From: CAYJPA01 sp964371945
Lineage (GTDB): Bacteria; Chloroflexota; Chloroflexia; Thermomicrobiales; UBA6265
Reading direction: 5' to 3'
Length of the DNA stretch: 48,889 nucleotides
Assembly (NCBI GenBank): GCA_964371945.1
Contig: CAYJPA010000043.1
Span: 1-48,889 of the forward strand
In this document: piece after piece, positions 33,601-41,900 of the stretch
How the letters are laid out: every line of letters starts with the position of its first letter
Numbering within the stretch: the first letter of the stretch is position 1
The notes under the pieces: generated by a model
What the model was told of the DNA's origin: nothing
Seen by the model: the letters and a program-made list of their open reading frames with translations, nothing else
The model's database searches: none
Position numbers and translations under genes: made by a program

Positions 33601-33628
33601 GTGTCGAGTGCTTGTCGTCCGCGTTCAA
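30617..33628 (-). CDS. large ATPase-LuxR (LAL/MalT-like) transcriptional regulator
   Basis: Protein of 1003 residues. The N-terminal STAND/AAA-type ATPase carries Walker A GGEAGVGKT (48-56) and Walker B LVLILDDLHWAD (162-173). A long helical, TPR-like middle part (about 400-900) precedes a C-terminal LuxR helix-turn-helix (LTIRELEVLHLVSRGYSDRQ, then LYLSPRTVNAHIRNML). The architecture is that of LAL regulators, which integrate a ligand and ATP to activate transcription. The start is TTG 33628, supported by AGGGAAG 4-5 nt upstream; no in-frame ATG precedes residue 37. It is divergent from a second STAND-LuxR gene, and the two share a 234-nt control region. Confidence 0.92.
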   Translation of the reverse strand: MNADDKHSTLKKSSVAARPLIGRERELARLTSLLEGAMLGNGAVALIGGEAGVGKTRLCLELTAYARDRGVAVAWGHNREGHLNNIGAAWTELLESIFAQAPGADVRSLFGDAAGFVGRVAPSLGKDPVFSDTPGLSPRDEEIRLVDEITRALSMLSRSVPLVLILDDLHWADAVSIELFGQVARLAGDSHLLVAGTYRDVEVGTAHPLTRLLGNIRRERHVHHVPIRALNLGEMSKLLQALAPAADPRGWAQSIWQETAGNPYLAEELIRHLVEVEAFSSPVPAGMTGIDLRGLGVPEGIRQIVAVRLSRLSENAVALLTSASVSSGGVDFNVLQALTGLNDESLLSALDEALDAHFLVLQAGKQETYVFVHEIAREAIYIGQSPSRRVRGHRRMAVAISEVYAGREADMAAELAFQFHESATLPGAAAGIRVALTAAKQATESFAREQAVMYLRIASDLSVSEPPERRLEVLKSLALAEVDALLATDGRRTIDSAIAIMDELKTPSDEVAAFVAQAASLLKDGGADSAEWTALVNLGLKRVTDADRLTWARLTLLKERFEPSSSGLINAARWLGNDLEAVEIARGEGNEDDYARTLQPFDQFDPRETAAMIDRIETWERPTAIIRGLTITGAGLLYHYADFRRARRHFERLLEVSEHVGSVPGQAEALVRLAKVHCALGEFTAAQDAAGRARELVTRLLPEHRLNISLVWVDAYLAEYLGGDWRIVATALTDVAEDPRTVKRTIGLDDAAFAALALVRSGQSAAAQRMIDTLTPLIEQVDSLTALANGAVALGAAAVWALERSSSAQVFQSAAESLLAAGFRGFPCTSLELTVARMATLNRDRAAAEHWFQEARVALDREGQLPLRAIVDLDEARTLVKTSSVDTKRIESLLDSARASFKRLEMHDWAVFCDVSVPKTLRDGMARGPARPAGLTIRELEVLHLVSRGYSDRQISEELYLSPRTVNAHIRNMLSKTQNSNRTELSVWAMRNVTSISSTASIN

Positions 33629-33813
33629 GCTACTTCCCTGGACCAGCGCACGATTTGAACGGGCTCTTCAGCAGCGCTCACTCTATCAGGTTCCACCGTC
33701 ACGCCTGTCATTCTATTGCAGCCGCCCAGCAAATTCCGATAAATGCGGATCAGGTCAAGAGGTCCTCAACGCCTAAACTGGTTGACGCTCGTGATCGAGA
33801 TCGTCATCATCGA

Positions 33814-33837
33814 CAATGAACGTTTCTCGGTTCATTG
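33814..33837. promoter_or_regulatory. 8-bp inverted repeat before second LuxR gene
   Basis: CAATGAAC (33814-33821) and GTTCATTG (33830-33837) form a perfect inverted repeat with an 8-nt spacer. It ends 25 nt before the ATG at 33863 and lies in the shared promoter region of two divergent regulators. TTGACG (33782-33787) with CATCAT 17 nt later could be a weak promoter just upstream. The repeat may be a regulator binding site or an mRNA hairpin. Confidence 0.4.
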
Positions 33838-33862
33838 CGTGTCTCGGCCGTCCGGTAGGTCT

Positions 33863-36223
33863 ATGATCAGGGAGCTGCAGCCCGCTACTTACATCCCATC
33901 GCCACGCACCCCGATCATCGGCCGGGAGCGGGAGCTTGCGGCTGTCCGTGAGCTATTGAAGCGTAAGGATGTGCCGCTCATCACGTTGGTCGGGCCGGGT
34001 GGAGTTGGCAAAACCCGTCTCGCCCTGGAGTTAGCCCACTTCTCCGGCGGATTGTTTCCGGACGGTGTTTTCTTCGTCCCGCTTGCCAATGTCAGCGATC
34101 CATTGCTCCTGGCGCCGGCAATTGCTGAGGTCATTGGGGTCTCCGCGGTGAGCGGTGAGGAAGCCGAAGAAACAGTCCGAGTCGCGCTGCATCATCTCCG
34201 GACGCTTCTGATTTTGGACAACGTCGAGCAGATCGTGTCGGGCGCCCCGATGATCGCGACGATCCTCGAAGCCGCTCAGAACGTGAAAATCCTGACCACC
34301 AGTCGCTCTCCGCTACGTGTACATGGCGAATATGAGTTTCCGGTCGAGCCGCTTGCGCTCTCGCCCGAAAAAGAAGCGCGACGAACCGGAGCGCTCGCGC
34401 TCTTCGCGGAACGCGCCAATGCGGTCAATCCGTCGTTCCGTTTGACCGCCGAAAATGCACACGTCGTTGCTCAGATTTGTACGAGGCTGGACGGGTTACC
34501 GCTGGCAATCGAGCTCGCGGCCGCCCGCATGAAGCTCCTGACGCCCGAGTCGCTGCTTGCGCGACTGGTTAGTGGACTGTCGGTGCTCTCAGCCGGCTCG
34601 CGAGATGCGCCGGAGCGACAGCAAACGCTCACCAATGCCATTTCCTGGAGTTACGGACTCCTGTCGGAACATGAGCAATGGATGTTCCGGCACCTCGGGG
34701 TCTTTGTGGGCGGATTCAGCTTTGACGCTGTGGAAGCGGTCGCGCGAGCATGGAAAGACGATGCCCAGATAGACGTCAACGAGCCGACCAACGGCCGTGA
34801 GCGATCATCGCATTCGTTGTCGGCGCTGGACGAGATCTCTTCACTCGTCGAACAGAGCTTACTAAGGCGAACGGAGTCTGCTGATGGACAGCCTCGAATT
34901 GCCATGTTGCATACGATCCGCGAATTCGCGTGCGAGCAACTGGAGCTGACCGGCGAAACGCGATCCGCGCGCTTGGCCCACGCGGCGTACTTCAGCGATC
35001 AATTGGCGCTTGGCCAGCACGCGACCAAGACCCCTCGAGAAGTCGAGTGGATGGCGTGGTTCAGCCGGGAGACTGACAATCTTCGCGCGGCGATGACGAC
35101 AATGATCGACTACGAGGAGAAGGAATCGGCCCTCAAGCTTATTGGCAGCTTTTCCACCTTCTGGGCCGGAAGGATTGCCCTTCGCGAGATCGACCACTGG
35201 GTCGAACGCATCTTCGCGTTGCGGGGTGCCGCGTCGGCAGAGGCAGAGTTTGCCGGGCTGTTTGCCGGATGCTGGTCAAAGATGTTTCAAGGAGACCTAA
35301 AGACCGCTAAGGTGTACGCGTCTCGGGCGTTGGAATTGGCGCAACGCAATTCCACGTCATCTGAGCTGGTCAAGGTCAATAACCTCCTCGGCGGCTTGGC
35401 CGTGCACGAAGGCGATCTTGACGCGGCAAGGGCCCGATTCTCAGAGGGACTGCGCAGAGCCGAGGAGCTCGAAGCCCCCCAGATGCAGGGACTTCTGCAC
35501 AACCTTGGACTCGTCGAGACGTTGAGAGGAAATCTCGACAGCGCGCTCGAGATATTCGAGCGCGCGGTGGCGTTTGCCCGGACACGAGGAGACCGGATCG
35601 GCGAGGCGCTTTGCAAAATACGGATTGCGCAGATCGCTGTTGATCGCGGTGATCTCGGCACGGCAGCGCGGTTGAATCGCGAATCGCTGCGCGCGATGTG
35701 GGAAGCGAGCCACACCCTTGGTGTAGCCGAGGCAATCGGTGTCGAGGCGGTCATCGCAGAGCTTGAAGGCGATTCCGATCGAGCGCTTCGCTTCGCGGGC
35801 TTCTCTACCGCGATCGAGGACTCGCTGGACGTGTTTGACGCTCCGGTCACGAACAGCTTCACGAGGCGATTTGTCGCGATTCGCTCACGGTTGACCACAA
35901 CCGGCGGCACTCGCACACCGCGGCCGGCGCACACGGAATTCGAAACAATCGTGCGCGAAGTGCTGTCGCTGGGGTTGCCGGACGTGCTGCCGGCGGCAAC
36001 GGAAGACTCGCGAGCAACCGTCGTAGGCGATGTGAACCTAACCGCGCGTGAGGTTGATATCGTTCGCCTACTTGCACGCGGACGAACGAATCAAGAGATG
36101 GCTGACGAGCTCTTCATCTCCCTCAGGACCGTGCAGACTCATGTGTCTAATATTCTCGCCAAACTCAAGTTGACTTCACGGGCGGCTGTAGCGGCCTTCG
36201 CCGTGCGTCACGGCATTGAGTGA
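33863..36223 (+). CDS. NB-ARC-like ATPase-LuxR transcriptional regulator
   Basis: Protein of 786 residues. Walker A is GPGGVGKTRLALEL (43-56) and the Walker B-like motif is LLILDNVEQ (about 115-123); TSRSPLRVHGEYEFPVEPL and LDGLPLAIELAAARM are typical of the AfsR-type NB-ARC module. TPR-like helices (about 430-680) lead to a C-terminal LuxR HTH: LTAREVDIVRLLARGRTNQE, then LFISLRTVQTHVSNIL. ATG 33863 is preferred, with GGTAGG just upstream and family-like sequence following; the open frame extends to 33743 but that part looks non-coding. It is divergent from the 1003-residue regulator and followed by a third LuxR-type gene. Confidence 0.92.
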   Translation: MIRELQPATYIPSPRTPIIGRERELAAVRELLKRKDVPLITLVGPGGVGKTRLALELAHFSGGLFPDGVFFVPLANVSDPLLLAPAIAEVIGVSAVSGEEAEETVRVALHHLRTLLILDNVEQIVSGAPMIATILEAAQNVKILTTSRSPLRVHGEYEFPVEPLALSPEKEARRTGALALFAERANAVNPSFRLTAENAHVVAQICTRLDGLPLAIELAAARMKLLTPESLLARLVSGLSVLSAGSRDAPERQQTLTNAISWSYGLLSEHEQWMFRHLGVFVGGFSFDAVEAVARAWKDDAQIDVNEPTNGRERSSHSLSALDEISSLVEQSLLRRTESADGQPRIAMLHTIREFACEQLELTGETRSARLAHAAYFSDQLALGQHATKTPREVEWMAWFSRETDNLRAAMTTMIDYEEKESALKLIGSFSTFWAGRIALREIDHWVERIFALRGAASAEAEFAGLFAGCWSKMFQGDLKTAKVYASRALELAQRNSTSSELVKVNNLLGGLAVHEGDLDAARARFSEGLRRAEELEAPQMQGLLHNLGLVETLRGNLDSALEIFERAVAFARTRGDRIGEALCKIRIAQIAVDRGDLGTAARLNRESLRAMWEASHTLGVAEAIGVEAVIAELEGDSDRALRFAGFSTAIEDSLDVFDAPVTNSFTRRFVAIRSRLTTTGGTRTPRPAHTEFETIVREVLSLGLPDVLPAATEDSRATVVGDVNLTAREVDIVRLLARGRTNQEMADELFISLRTVQTHVSNILAKLKLTSRAAVAAFAVRHGIE

Positions 36224-36381
36224 TCAGCCAATCCCCAACCGTACGCATTTCTCCTGACGACAGGCGATCCGGTCACCCCTACAGTGAGAACCATTCGATC
36301 GTCACGCCGCCGATAGAGGCCGGTCATTGTGTGCGGCGGGACGGTCGGTTCGAACCTGAAGGTCGACGAGGTGGCTGCGTC

Positions 36382-37260
36382 ATGGAACGGCGATTCATTT
36401 CCCCCGGAGGAATGCCTCCGAGGCAGACCGCCCTGGACCCAAATCCCCGGCACGAAGCATGTACAAGGTTCGATCGCGAACGGGCTCACTCGTTTGCCGA
36501 ATCGGTCGCACGGGTTGCGGATACGCTCGAGGAGACCCTTCGAGTCGCGGATCAATCGCTGATTGCCGGATTGTCGGCAGTGGCTCGGGGTGAGCTGCCC
36601 GCCGGGGCACATCTGCTCACAAAGTCATTGATCGCATCAGCGCTCGCCGCCTGGCAGATCACCCAGCTCTCCGAGGAATCAAGCGTCGAGTTGGATCATT
36701 CCGCGGTCTATGCCTGGCGATTCGAAGCGGAGCATCGTCTTCGGCTCATCCCGGAGCACGCACGACTCGCGGCTTCCGCACTCCGCATGACCGCCGGCGG
36801 CGACGCGTTACTGACGGACGTTCGCGCGACCACGTTCGCGTTTGTGTTTGGATTTGGTGTTGCCAGGGCAGTCTTGAGTGGTCCTCGACTCCTTGAGTGG
36901 CAGGACTCGCTCGCGACCGCTTTCGACAGGCTGGGTGAATCGACGCCGAACCGCGAGATTGGCGGACTCGGGTTGCCTCGAATCAGCGCTTCCGCTCGCG
37001 TGAATTCTCGAAGGTCGAAGAGCGAGGAATCACGGCCGACGCTGTCCGCCCGTGAACGTGAAGTGCTTGGACAAATCGTCGGCGGGTTGACGACCGCTGA
37101 GGTTGCGCTTCGGCTCGGTGTGAAGACAACGACAGTGGCTACCTTGGTCGGACGGATCTTCAACAAGCTCGGCGTCAACAATCGCGCTGCCGCGGTCGCC
37201 GTTGCGCTCAACCACGGACTGTGCTCAGTCCACGAAGGGCGGCATGCGCAGAACACGTAG
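36382..37260 (+). CDS. LuxR-type HTH protein with unknown N-terminal domain
   Basis: Protein of about 292 residues. The C-terminus (about 220-280) is a LuxR helix-turn-helix: LSAREREVLGQIVGGLTTAE, then LGVKTTTVATLVGRIFNKLG. The N-terminal 200 residues are mostly helical (SFAESVARVADTLEETLRVA, then LIAGLSAVARGELPAGAHLL) and match no family I know; there is no receiver Asp site and no ATP motif. ATG 36382 follows GAGGTGG with 7 nt spacing. A GTG at 36220 would overlap the preceding stop as GTGA and add 54 residues, but that stretch is compositionally odd. It may respond to a small ligand or partner protein. Confidence 0.78.
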   Translation: MERRFISPGGMPPRQTALDPNPRHEACTRFDRERAHSFAESVARVADTLEETLRVADQSLIAGLSAVARGELPAGAHLLTKSLIASALAAWQITQLSEESSVELDHSAVYAWRFEAEHRLRLIPEHARLAASALRMTAGGDALLTDVRATTFAFVFGFGVARAVLSGPRLLEWQDSLATAFDRLGESTPNREIGGLGLPRISASARVNSRRSKSEESRPTLSAREREVLGQIVGGLTTAEVALRLGVKTTTVATLVGRIFNKLGVNNRAAAVAVALNHGLCSVHEGRHAQNT

Positions 37261-37382
37261 TCATCCCTGAATCGCTGGAATGCAAATACCGCAGTTGATC
37301 GATAGACCGCTTTAGGTTTCCAAGAGACCATAGAGACGGCCGGAGAGCGGTAATTGGAACGAACAGCGTGAGGACGATGACG

Positions 37383-37604
37383 ATGATCAACAGCATGATG
37401 GGCCGCGAATTGGTTGAGCAAAGGATGAATGACGAACTGGAAATGGCGATCGAACGCTCTTGGTCGAAGGCAGCCGTCACCGGCTCGCGAACGGTACGCT
37501 TCGGTCAGCTTCGCCGCGATGCCGGACGGTTTCTGATCGGAGTAGGAATACGCATCCAGGGGCGGGCAATTGATGCGGATCAAATCGTGCCGGCCACGCA
37601 CTAA
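37383..37604 (+). CDS. small helical protein, function unknown
   Basis: A 73-residue open frame. Start ATG 37383 has GAGG 9 nt upstream. Residues 5-25 (GRELVEQRMNDELEMAIERS) form a charged helix, and a basic patch RQLRRDAGRFLIGVG-like segment follows. Short proteins of this general shape are common in Chloroflexota and actinobacteria, but I cannot assign a family. It lies alone in the 441-nt gap between the third LuxR gene and the MFS transporter. Confidence 0.42.
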   Translation: MINSMMGRELVEQRMNDELEMAIERSWSKAAVTGSRTVRFGQLRRDAGRFLIGVGIRIQGRAIDADQIVPATH

Positions 37605-37634
37605 AGCGCCGGCAGCAGCGCAAGGTTGAATCGC

Positions 37635-37714
37635 GTAGACTCCCAGAGTCTACCGGTGGGCACTCACCGGCATCTTTTCTGAACCTCATCGGGAGTCTAC
37701 GGTGGCAGTCACCG
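37635..37714 (+). promoter_or_regulatory. structured leader with alternative pairing, before MFS gene
   Basis: GTAGACTC (37635-37642) pairs perfectly with GAGTCTAC (37646-37653) around a 3-nt loop. The same strand extended by one base, GTAGACTCC, also pairs perfectly over 9 bp with GGAGTCTAC (37692-37700), which contains the GGGAG ribosome binding site. A second hairpin, CCGGTG (37653-37658) with CACCGG (37665-37670), is followed by CATCTTTTCT, resembling a terminator. A third, CGGTG (37700-37704) with CACCG (37710-37714), encloses the GTG start. The two GAGTCTAC-GGTGG-CACCG blocks form an imperfect direct repeat about 47 nt apart. The layout suits an RNA switch or a duplicated operator. Confidence 0.55.
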
Positions 37715-38988
37715 CAAGCGTCGATCTTTCCAACCGAGCCGCCACCACTGGCACCGCGGAATCCACCTACATCGATCCAGAGGAGCTTTCGGCGTCGGAG
37801 CGCGCGCGAGGCTACAAACTGCTTGCGCTCACCATGTTTTCGATGACGATGGGGATGAATCTGTTCGAGTCCATCGCGCCGAATTTCTTCCGCGAAGAGA
37901 TCGGCATGAATGGAGCGCTCAACGGCTATTTGATCTCGATCCGAGAAGTGCCCGGATTTCTCCTCATCTTTGTCGCGGCTGTGCTGCTGCGCAAAGGCCT
38001 CGCCAAAGCGACGGGAATCTCGCTCATCACTGCCGGCATCGGCTTCGCCTGTTTCGCTCCAACCACCTCGTTCTGGATGGTCATTATTCCAACGCTCATT
38101 TCGAGTGTCGGATACCACTCCTGGCTCCAGCTCCAGCCGGCACTTGGTCTCTCACTTGCGCGCAAGGGGGAAGAGGGAGCGGTGCTCGGCCGGCTGAACG
38201 GGATCGGCTTCCTCGGCAGCATGATCGCGATGATCGTGGTGTTGGCGGCGCTTCAGTCGGCGAAGCACTGGTTGGATATCGAACAGGGACCGGTTCTGCG
38301 TGGATTCCTGGTTCTCGCGGGCTTGTGCTCCATTATCGGCGCCTACGCGATCTGGAGATTCCCGTCATCGAATCGTGATCAGGCGGCGGCGCGCATTGCT
38401 CCGCGCATCACATGGCGGCCCGAATATCGCCTCTACTACTGGCTCGCGTTGCTTGATGGCAGTCGCATGCAGATCTATTTTGCGTTCGCGCCCTTTGTGC
38501 TTGTCGAGCACTTTGACGTCAGTGCGACGAGTCTGATCATCGTGTTGATCATTGCCGCGTTGATCAAGTGGCGTATGGGCTCTGTGATCGGCGAGATGGT
38601 CGATCGATTCGGCGAAAAGCATATTCTGACCATCGGCTATTTCTTGCACCTGACGGTGTTCATTGGCTTTGCGCTGGCTCCGAATGTCTGGATCGCGTAC
38701 CTGTGCTACATCGGATACAACTTCATGTTCCTCTTCTCGATCGGCACGACGACCTATCTCAAGAAGATCTGCAGGCGCGAGGATCTGGCTCCCAGTCTCG
38801 CGATGGGCGTTTCGCTGTCGCACGTGACCGCGATCGTTGTGCCTGTGATCGCGGCAACGTTGTGGGACAAGCTGGGCTATCAGTTCCCCTTTATTTTCGG
38901 AACGGTCTTCATTTTCGGATCGCTAATTTTGACCCGGAAGATCGATGTCGCCAAGCAGCGGTGGGATGCCGGAATCGCGCCGGCCTAG
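37702..38988 (+). CDS. MFS transporter
   Basis: Major facilitator superfamily protein of 428 residues with twelve predicted membrane segments. After a 45-residue polar N-terminus come LLALTMFSMTMGMNLFESIA, the LISIREVPGFLLIFVAAVLL region, and a central loop (about 225-245) dividing the two six-helix halves. The substrate is unknown. GTG 37702 is the start; GGGAG at 37691-37695 is well spaced and no alternative in-frame ATG exists before the first helix. The start codon and ribosome binding site lie inside paired RNA elements (37635-37714). It converges with the GT39/DUF2298 gene; their stop codons overlap within CCTAGG. Confidence 0.9.
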   Translation: MAVTASVDLSNRAATTGTAESTYIDPEELSASERARGYKLLALTMFSMTMGMNLFESIAPNFFREEIGMNGALNGYLISIREVPGFLLIFVAAVLLRKGLAKATGISLITAGIGFACFAPTTSFWMVIIPTLISSVGYHSWLQLQPALGLSLARKGEEGAVLGRLNGIGFLGSMIAMIVVLAALQSAKHWLDIEQGPVLRGFLVLAGLCSIIGAYAIWRFPSSNRDQAAARIAPRITWRPEYRLYYWLALLDGSRMQIYFAFAPFVLVEHFDVSATSLIIVLIIAALIKWRMGSVIGEMVDRFGEKHILTIGYFLHLTVFIGFALAPNVWIAYLCYIGYNFMFLFSIGTTTYLKKICRREDLAPSLAMGVSLSHVTAIVVPVIAATLWDKLGYQFPFIFGTVFIFGSLILTRKIDVAKQRWDAGIAPA

Positions 38989-41900
38989 GTCGTACCGCCC
39001 GGCCGCATCGTGATTGCAGGCTCGTACGCGTAGATCGTCACCGCCGTGTTTTGATAGGCGACGATAAGCTGGCCGCTCGTGACCGCGTTGTCGAACTTGT
39101 CGAGGGCGGCTTGGTCGTAGTAGACGTGCTCGAGTGCTCCCACGTAAATGTACTTGACGTGGTACTTGTCCAGCAGCGATCGAATAACGGGGAAACCGAC
39201 GTTCGCGCCGAACATGAAGTTCACGTCATCACGTCGCTGGTTGACCAGCTCGCCGTAGCCCGACCGCTGCTGGGTTTGGTGCCAGTCCCACCCGAGCACG
39301 GTGGGCAAACCCGTATTGATGCTGACGCGCGATCCCCAACGATAGAGCGAGGTTACGCCTTCAAGAATGACCGGCGAGCCTTCTACGTTGTCGAGCAGCC
39401 AGTTGATCGCGTCCAGATCGTCTTTCAGCGGGTAGGCGATGATGTCATCGCCCTGCCGAAGCCGGTATGTAATCTCGCCCCCGCCGTTCAGATCATAGGT
39501 CACGAAGTCGCCACCAGGCGGGGCATCGTCGTATTCCGCTTCCTGCATGTAGGCCATGCCGTTGAGCGTTCTTGGCAGATCGTTGAAGCGGTCATCCAGC
39601 CGCGCCGGGGTCGCGAGCGCTGGATACAGAAAACCCGCGAGGAGCAGAATCGCCGCGGCGACTGACCACGCGGCGCGACCGTAGCGCCCAAGTCGTGCCC
39701 GATAGCGGGCGAACAAGACCGCCGTGCCAACAGCGGCAACCAGCGCAAAGAGTACCCATACCTGCAGGTAAAACTTGAAGACGGTGTTGAAGCGGCCGAT
39801 GTCGCCGCGAAGCGCATACCGTTCGACCGCGCCGCTCAACGCAAGCGCAACAGCAGCCATTGAACAGAGGAAGAGTTGGATTGGTTCGCGGCGTCGATGC
39901 CAGGCAACCGCCGTAACCAACAGGAGGAGCGCACTCAACAACCAAAGCAAGCGGTCCTGCCAGAAGGCCATGAATGCGATCACAACGGCAGCAGCCAGAA
40001 TGATCGCGAGCGGACTGAACGACACATTTGACTTGCCGAAGGTCAGCGCAAGAGTTCGGGTGGTTTTGTCGCTCGGTAAGGATATCCAACTATAACGCTG
40101 GAGATGAGGCACTGAAAAGCGAAACTTCGACGACAGAGACGTGAGCTCAGCGATGAGGTAACTGCAAACGAAGAAGAGCATGATCCCGTGGATGATGACG
40201 TACTGACCGGGTTCGGTTGCGATTCCGGTCCAGTCGTCGAAACCACTGTTCGACTGATGGTAGTGAGCGAAGTAGGGCACGAAGAGCAACCGCCCAAGCA
40301 CGACCGTGGCCCCAGACCAGATCGCGGCTCGGCGAAGAGTCGAATAGGAGAGCAGCCAGACGTTGCTCTCGGACGCGTCTGTTCTGTTCCCGACAAGCTC
40401 GAGCAGTGCAAAGGCGATCACGATCATCAGAACGTAGGTCGGGAAATCCCACGTGTTCAGTGGGAAGAGCATCCCGGTGACGAAGGCAACGAGCGCCACG
40501 AGCAAGGTCCGATCCAGGGCGAGACCCCAGGGGATCGAGCGAATGGCTTCGATTACCCGGTTTTTCGAAGTAAAGAGCTCTTCTGGAGCTTCGATCGGCG
40601 CGTCGCTTGGCTCGACCGGCCACCGCCGCGCCTGGATGACGGCCAGTGCGAGCACGAGTACCGCTGACGTAACCGTCAGGCCGGCCATGTGCGGGTGAAA
40701 ATCGGCGAACAGGTAGGTGAAGTTCGGGAATTCATTGACGGTGCCTGGAATCACCCGTGTTGGCGACCAATAGGCGTCGCCGGGCAGGAGATGAAAATGG
40801 ATATAGCCATTCCAAATGCCCCGAATGACGTCGAATACCGTGCCAAGTCCCAGGTCGGCATCGCCGCGCCAGACGCCGAAGCCATATTCCCCTCGCCCCA
40901 CGCGACGAGCGAGATCGAGATTGCCGAGCCCAACCACGAAGAACGGACCAAGCAAACCGGCCGCGAGCGTCGACCAGCGCGCTTTGCCGCCGAGATCGAT
41001 CTTGATCAGTCCGAGCATGTTGCGAACAAATGACCAGGAGTTCAGCACGAGCAAAGCGAACAACGCCGGCACGGCAAGATTGAACGCGACGGCCGGAATG
41101 ATGCCGGTCAGCCGGGTCACTGCCGCAAGCAGTACGTAGCCGAAGTAGTAGTAATTGATGTACCCGCCGGCGAACCAAGGATCGTAAGGAGGGAAATGGG
41201 TGCTCCGGATAATCGCATTGAAATAGGCGAATTCCATCGGCTTCTCGCCGCCGCGGTACGGGTCCCAGAGATCTGGATTCTTGGAGCGGAACCACACGAA
41301 GAGGAAGAACGCCGCCAAAAAGAGCACTTCGACGAAGAGAAGCTCGCGCCAACGTGAGCGGAGATCACGAACCATCTCCGGCCACTGTTTGAGAGTGATT
41401 GCGATCGACGCGGCCGCGGTGATACCGATGCCGAGGAGCACCGCCGAACGGCCAAAGGAGATCACCTTCAAGCTCGGCAGCAGCCAGGCGACGTAGCCGG
41501 CCGTTAGCAGACCAATCGTCTTTGAAACCGCGTACCCGCGATCCGGCAGTCCCCGCAGCACTCGCCAGCAGAGCGGCATCGCCGTCAGGGCCATCAATTG
41601 GAGAGCAAGGTACCAGAAGCGCACCGGGTGGCGGTTGAGGATGTCGCCGCGGTCGAAGATATCGCTCCAGGTGCCGCCCTCTTGCTGCACCACGCGTTCG
41701 TCGTCCTCGAACATCAGGAAGTTGAAACCGGTCTCAATCGGGCTGAGGCGGAGGATTTCCTGGCTGTAAAGCGCATCGGTCAGTCGTAATTCGACATCGA
41801 TCAGGTTGAAGGAGGAGGTCTTCTGGTAGATCAGCACTTTGGGATGGTCGTAGACCGTGAAGGACTCATCAGCGTTGTCGTCGACGATCTCCCAACCGAA

